From CAZZDA01 sp964652585 (GTDB lineage Bacteria; Patescibacteriota; Patescibacteriia; UBA1544), in NCBI GenBank assembly GCA_964652585.1, contig CAZZDA010000010.1, positions 1 through 25,746 on the forward strand: a stretch of DNA of 25,746 nucleotides, in the 5' to 3' direction. Made by a program: the position numbers and the translations under genes. The notes beneath the pieces were generated by a model that saw nothing but the letters and a program-made list of their open reading frames with translations, was not told the origin of the DNA and ran no database searches. Every line of letters begins with the position of its first letter. The first letter of the stretch is position 1. This document shows positions 22,553-25,746 of the stretch, piece by piece.

Positions 22553-24421
22553 TTATTCTGCTTTTGATAAAAGAACCGCTTTTATCCTCCTTACTCCGGC
22601 CGAACTAGCCTCTTCCTTCTTAATTTTAAAGTATTGCAATTCTCCCGTGCGCGTCACATGCGGACCTCCGCATATTTCCTTACTGAATCCCCCTACCGTG
22701 TATACTTTTACTTTTTCACCGTATTTATGGGCAAATAAGCCTATCGCGCCTTGTTTTTTTGCTTCCTCAACAGTCATTTCCTGAAAATCCACGGGTATAT
22801 CTTGTTGTATTTGTTCGTTTACCATGTCTTCTACTTGCTGCTTTTCTTCGAGGGTCATTTTTTGGGGGTGGGTAAAATCAAATCGTAATCTTTCCACAGT
22901 AATATTACTCCCTTTTTGTTCTACATGATCGCCCAATACATTTCTGAGCGCTTGATGAAGAAGATGGGTTGCGGTGTGCAGGCGCGTTGTTTCTTCTTTG
23001 TGATCCGCAAGACCGCCGGAAAATTTTTGTTCCGCGCCTTTACGAGAGAGCTCTTGGTGTTTTTTTAGTTCTTTATTAAACCCCTCCTTGAGATGAGGTA
23101 CATCATATTTTGTTATTTCTCCCCGTGTCACAAGCTCTTCCACCAACAATTCAAAAGGGAAGCCGTGTGACTGATAAAAATAGAACATATTTTTGCCATC
23201 CCAGTGATGAGGAGAATATTGTTCGGTAGGATATCTTTCGCCAGTATTTACTTTATACGTGCCTGATATCTTTGAAATAGTTGCTTCTTGTTTTGTATCT
23301 AAAACTCTCAATCCTTTTTCCAAAGTCTTTGAAAACTTTTCCTCTTCTTCATCAAGATTTTTTATAATAAACTCTCTATTTTTTTCAAGTTCCGGATAGG
23401 TGTCTTTGTACATCGTAACAACTGAATCACCAAGTACGCTCATCCAGTACTCTTTCGTAATATCTAATTGTTTACCGTATCGTATAGCACGCCTTAATAA
23501 CTTACGAACAACATACCCTTGATCAACATTAGAAGGCACTACACCTCGGTCATCACCTATGATAAATACTGCCGCTTTTACGTGATCGGCTATAATACGT
23601 AAAGATCTTTTGACAGAAGCGCTCTCACCATACTTTTTTCCTGACAACTCCTCTATTTTTTCAATAAGCGGTTGAAACAACTCGGTTTTGTAATTATCAT
23701 CCAAGCCATTTACTATTGCGGACACCCTCTCCAAACCCATGCCGGTATCAACATTCTCTTGCGCAAGCGCAGAATATGCTCCATTAGGTTCTTTGTTGTA
23801 CTGCATGAACACATCATTCCATATTTCCACCCAAAGGTCATTTTCCGGATCAAATACTGTAGGAGCTTTTTCCGCACCAACCCAATAAAACATTTCCGTG
23901 TCCGGACCGCAAGGACCTGTCGCACCTGCAGGTCCCCACCAGTTATCCGATTTTGACAGCTTGGCAATTCGTGTCTCTGGTATGCCAGCTTGCTTCCAAA
24001 GATCAAAAGCCTTTTCATCAAACGGAGCATCAGCATCACCGACAAAAACAGAGACGGCAAGCTTTTCTTTATCAAGTCCAAGCCATTTTGGCGATGTTAA
24101 AAATTCCCAGCTCATTGCAATTGCTTCTTCTTTAAAATAATCACCGAGCGACCAGTTGCCAAGCATCTCAAAAAAAGTATGGTGTGTGGTATCTCCTACC
24201 TCTTCAATATCTCCCGTACGTATGCATTTTTGTACATTTGCTAAACGGTTTCCTTGCGGATGTTTTTCACCCATTAAATAGGGTACGAGGGGATGCATAC
24301 CTGCTGTGGTAAACAAAACTGTTGGGTCGTTCTCGGGGATCAGTGAAGCGGAAGGGATAATCGCATGCCCATATTCTGTAAAGAAAGCAAAGAATTTTTC
24401 ACGAATGTCAGATGATTGCAT
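22553..24421 (-). CDS. alaS: Alanyl-tRNA synthetase lacking the C-terminal C-Ala domain
   Basis: This enzyme charges tRNA-Ala. It has 622 residues from the ATG at 24421, against about 875 in E. coli. The catalytic core contains FTTAGMHPLVPYLMG, the class II motif 2 region HHTFFEMLGNWSLGDYF and motif 3 VDTGMGLERVSAI. The tRNA-recognition helical region follows. The editing domain is intact: HTATH (H482, H486) and CGGPH (C584, H588). The chain stops shortly after (EASSAGVRRIKAV), so the C-Ala/oligomerisation domain is missing. The start is set by a good promoter whose predicted transcription start (about 24424) lies only a few bases upstream, so earlier in-frame Met codons at 24448 and 24502 would not be transcribed. 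The mRNA is therefore probably leaderless. Confidence 0.95.
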   Translation of the reverse strand: MQSSDIREKFFAFFTEYGHAIIPSASLIPENDPTVLFTTAGMHPLVPYLMGEKHPQGNRLANVQKCIRTGDIEEVGDTTHHTFFEMLGNWSLGDYFKEEAIAMSWEFLTSPKWLGLDKEKLAVSVFVGDADAPFDEKAFDLWKQAGIPETRIAKLSKSDNWWGPAGATGPCGPDTEMFYWVGAEKAPTVFDPENDLWVEIWNDVFMQYNKEPNGAYSALAQENVDTGMGLERVSAIVNGLDDNYKTELFQPLIEKIEELSGKKYGESASVKRSLRIIADHVKAAVFIIGDDRGVVPSNVDQGYVVRKLLRRAIRYGKQLDITKEYWMSVLGDSVVTMYKDTYPELEKNREFIIKNLDEEEEKFSKTLEKGLRVLDTKQEATISKISGTYKVNTGERYPTEQYSPHHWDGKNMFYFYQSHGFPFELLVEELVTRGEITKYDVPHLKEGFNKELKKHQELSRKGAEQKFSGGLADHKEETTRLHTATHLLHQALRNVLGDHVEQKGSNITVERLRFDFTHPQKMTLEEKQQVEDMVNEQIQQDIPVDFQEMTVEEAKKQGAIGLFAHKYGEKVKVYTVGGFSKEICGGPHVTRTGELQYFKIKKEEASSAGVRRIKAVLLSKAE

Positions 24422-24430
24422 ATGATAAAA

Positions 24431-24459
24431 AGTATAAGTGATAACCATCTTATTGGCAA
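24431..24459 (-). promoter_or_regulatory. alaS promoter giving a leaderless mRNA
   Basis: On the minus strand: TTGCCA (24459-24454), 17 bp, TATACT (24436-24431). The predicted start near 24424 almost coincides with the ATG at 24421. Confidence 0.65.
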
Positions 24460-24470
24460 GGACAAATTTG

Positions 24471-24635
24471 AGGAACCTCTGAAAAACTCCAGATGTGCTC
24501 ATTGTTTAGGAATTTTTTTCTACGGCGATGAAGCGGAAATCGTGGAAATGCAGCGTATTTTAAGATTTTCGATGAAGAAGACGTAGGAAAAAATGATAAA
24601 AAAGGAGTGTCGTCAGGGGTTTTTCAGAGGTTCCT
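24471..24635. mobile_element. MITE-like remnant with IS5-style ends
   Basis: aggaacctctgaaaaactcc (24471-24490) is repeated inverted at 24616-24635 with one mismatch in 20. The 165-bp unit has no transposase. Ends of the aggaacctctg type are common in IS5-family elements, so this is probably an internally deleted copy. It lies 11 bp upstream of the alaS -35 box and just behind the GGDEF gene's terminator. Confidence 0.6.
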
Positions 24636-24639
24636 TGAA

Positions 24640-24673
24640 TAAAAAAACCGATGTCATTACCGACGACACCGGT
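24640..24673 (-). terminator. Intrinsic terminator of the GGDEF gene
   Basis: Read on the minus strand, accggtgtcgt (24673-24663) pairs with atgacatcggt (24657-24647) over 11 bp with G-U pairs, a 5-nt loop, then seven T. The stem begins one base after the stop codon. Confidence 0.88.
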
Positions 24674-24674
24674 G

Positions 24675-25646
24675 TTAGAAATGTTCTTCGTCTTCTTCGG
24701 AATGTTGCACAAGATGCTCTACACGATCACGCAGCTCGCCTACTTCTTTGAGTAATCGTACTTTTTCTCCAAAGAGGTTCCGTTCCTCGCTTGTCCTTGC
24801 TCTAAGAGCGAGGATGGTTTGTGCGCCGAGATCTCCTTCTGTTGTTCTTGCGCGCAAATCTCTGAGTTTTTTCTCTTGATTTTCGCGTGAGTCAGCATCA
24901 CTGAGATCTAAGAGCTTACCAACAAGTTTCTGCAAAGCTTCCCTGTATATTGTGTGGCGTTCACTTTCGTATTCTGCCAAAGCCAGCATTGCACTTGCAA
25001 ATCCAATACTTATCTCCGGCGCGAAAACAAAATCATGTGGGACGTCAATGCCGTGCAGGTGAGCGAAAAGATGTTCCGGCTTGGGATCATCGCGATCAAA
25101 ACAAATAAGATCGCAGAGTTCTATTTTCCTGACTTCAAATGTCAGGTCGCCCTTCCACTCAATGAGCTGTTGATTACTTATGCGTTCGTTGCCAACACCA
25201 ATCAACACGAACTCATCGCCGCCGTCCCGATACAACATGTTCCATTTTGTTTTTTTCTGGATGCGTTTTCTCGTTTTTCCTTTTTCCAGGGTCTCTACGA
25301 TACGAGAAAGATATACATTACCACCTTCATGCCCGATCAAGAAATTGACCGCTTTCAGCATCCATACATCAACATAGATGACAAAAAGTGCTTGATAGTC
25401 TTCCGGTGTAGCATGATGTTTCACGAGCACATCAAGGTACTGACTCAAATGACGGCGAAGAAGGTGTGAATTTCCTATGCCAAATTGGCTTTCTATGCCA
25501 CACCGCCGATGCAATATGCCTTGATGTACTACCTCTAGTTTACAGAAAGCTCGATCTACAAGACCCCATTTCTTACGTTTGTGATACAGCTCGGTATGGC
25601 CACGAGCAGCGTCAGGCGCACGGTGTTTAATACTTCGTCGAGCCAT
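24675..25646 (-). CDS. GGDEF-domain protein (diguanylate cyclase-like)
   Basis: This protein has 323 residues. The ATG at 25646 is chosen because GGAGG lies 8 bases upstream; an in-frame TTG 15 bases earlier overlaps that site. After an N-terminal helical, basic region (1-85) comes a GGDEF domain. Its parts are VIYVDVWMLKAVNFLIGHEGG (about 89-109), the signature YRDGGDEFVLIG (139-150) and ISIGFA (212-217). GGDEF itself and the first metal-binding Asp are present. The canonical N-D pair that binds guanine reads N-F, and the GD after GH reads GN. There is no RxxD inhibitory site before GGDEF. A charged coiled coil follows (about 255-320). No membrane helix is seen, so it is cytosolic. Either an unusual cyclase or a c-di-GMP-independent regulator. 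Confidence 0.8.
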   Translation of the reverse strand: MARRSIKHRAPDAARGHTELYHKRKKWGLVDRAFCKLEVVHQGILHRRCGIESQFGIGNSHLLRRHLSQYLDVLVKHHATPEDYQALFVIYVDVWMLKAVNFLIGHEGGNVYLSRIVETLEKGKTRKRIQKKTKWNMLYRDGGDEFVLIGVGNERISNQQLIEWKGDLTFEVRKIELCDLICFDRDDPKPEHLFAHLHGIDVPHDFVFAPEISIGFASAMLALAEYESERHTIYREALQKLVGKLLDLSDADSRENQEKKLRDLRARTTEGDLGAQTILALRARTSEERNLFGEKVRLLKEVGELRDRVEHLVQHSEEDEEHF

Positions 25647-25698
25647 GGTGTATGCCTCCAAGAAAAACTCTTTAGTTGAGAAAGATCAAAAAAAACAC

Positions 25699-25741
25699 AT
25701 TATACGTGCCCTAATAGTACACAAAATTTGGTATTTGTCAA
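25699..25741 (-). promoter_or_regulatory. Candidate promoters of the GGDEF gene
   Basis: On the minus strand: TTGACA (25741-25736), 16 bp, TACTAT (25719-25714), and a separate perfect TATAAT at 25704-25699 with only a weak -35. Either could serve; the leader would be about 45-60 nt and carries the GGAGG site. Confidence 0.5.
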
Positions 25742-25746
25742 ACCCT

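Noticed and set aside
24422..24502. Upstream in-frame starts for alaS
   Set aside because: They lie at or upstream of the predicted promoter and into the MITE end; the family N-terminus begins at 24421.
25647..25695. Weak hairpin with T run in the GGDEF leader as an attenuator
   Set aside because: The stem is about 5 A/T-rich pairs and no leader peptide or known riboswitch core is visible.

Overview
The window reads as a chromosome segment of a Candidatus Patescibacteria (CPR, Parcubacteria-like) bacterium. This is inferred from composition and gene style, not from a marker search. The genes are AT-rich, tightly packed, use the standard code (TGA as stop) and mostly lack Shine-Dalgarno sites. 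Several core proteins are trimmed: an AlaRS without its C-terminal domain, an RNA polymerase alpha subunit without its C-terminal domain, and a PriA homologue that has lost its helicase motifs but kept its zinc cysteines. Ribosomal proteins carry low-complexity N-terminal extensions. No rRNA, tRNA or CRISPR array was seen.

Layout. 1-2261 is a mobile-element patch: the 3' part of an IS30-family transposase gene, then a complete IS1202/ISNCY-type element (832-2246) flanked by a 15-bp target duplication. 2262-5062 is a heat-shock unit: consensus sigma70-type promoter, CIRCE (HrcA) operator, palindromic leader, clpB and a terminator. 5080-7393 holds two divergent exported-protein genes whose promoters overlap: a small unknown protein (minus) and a lysozyme-fold/beta-repeat protein (plus). 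7468-11679 is a plus-strand run: LigB/Memo-like protein, degenerate PriA, peptide deformylase (def) and Met-tRNA formyltransferase (fmt). 11630-17902 is a minus-strand surface-polysaccharide operon: flippase, three glycosyltransferases and an O-antigen ligase/polymerase-like protein. 18013-22256 is the minus-strand infA-rpmJ-rpsM-rpsK-rpsD-rpoA-rplQ-rplM-rpsI operon, with a terminator at its end. 22407-22542 is a small inverted-repeat element. 22553-24421 is alaS, apparently leaderless, followed by a second MITE-like element (24471-24635) and a GGDEF-domain gene (24675-25646).

How it fits together. Most of the window serves translation: initiation factor, ribosomal proteins, AlaRS, and the formylation/deformylation pair. 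It adds proteostasis (ClpB) and the cell surface. The most striking pattern is that three mobile or MITE-like insertions sit directly behind -35 boxes (clpB, infA, alaS) in a genome whose alpha subunit lacks the domain that reads DNA upstream of -35. Other points worth a second look are the helicase-dead PriA, the paired transposase-site motifs at the IS1202-type ends with a start-codon hairpin, intergenic runs of short words folded as inverted repeats, and a GGDEF protein with changed substrate-pocket residues.
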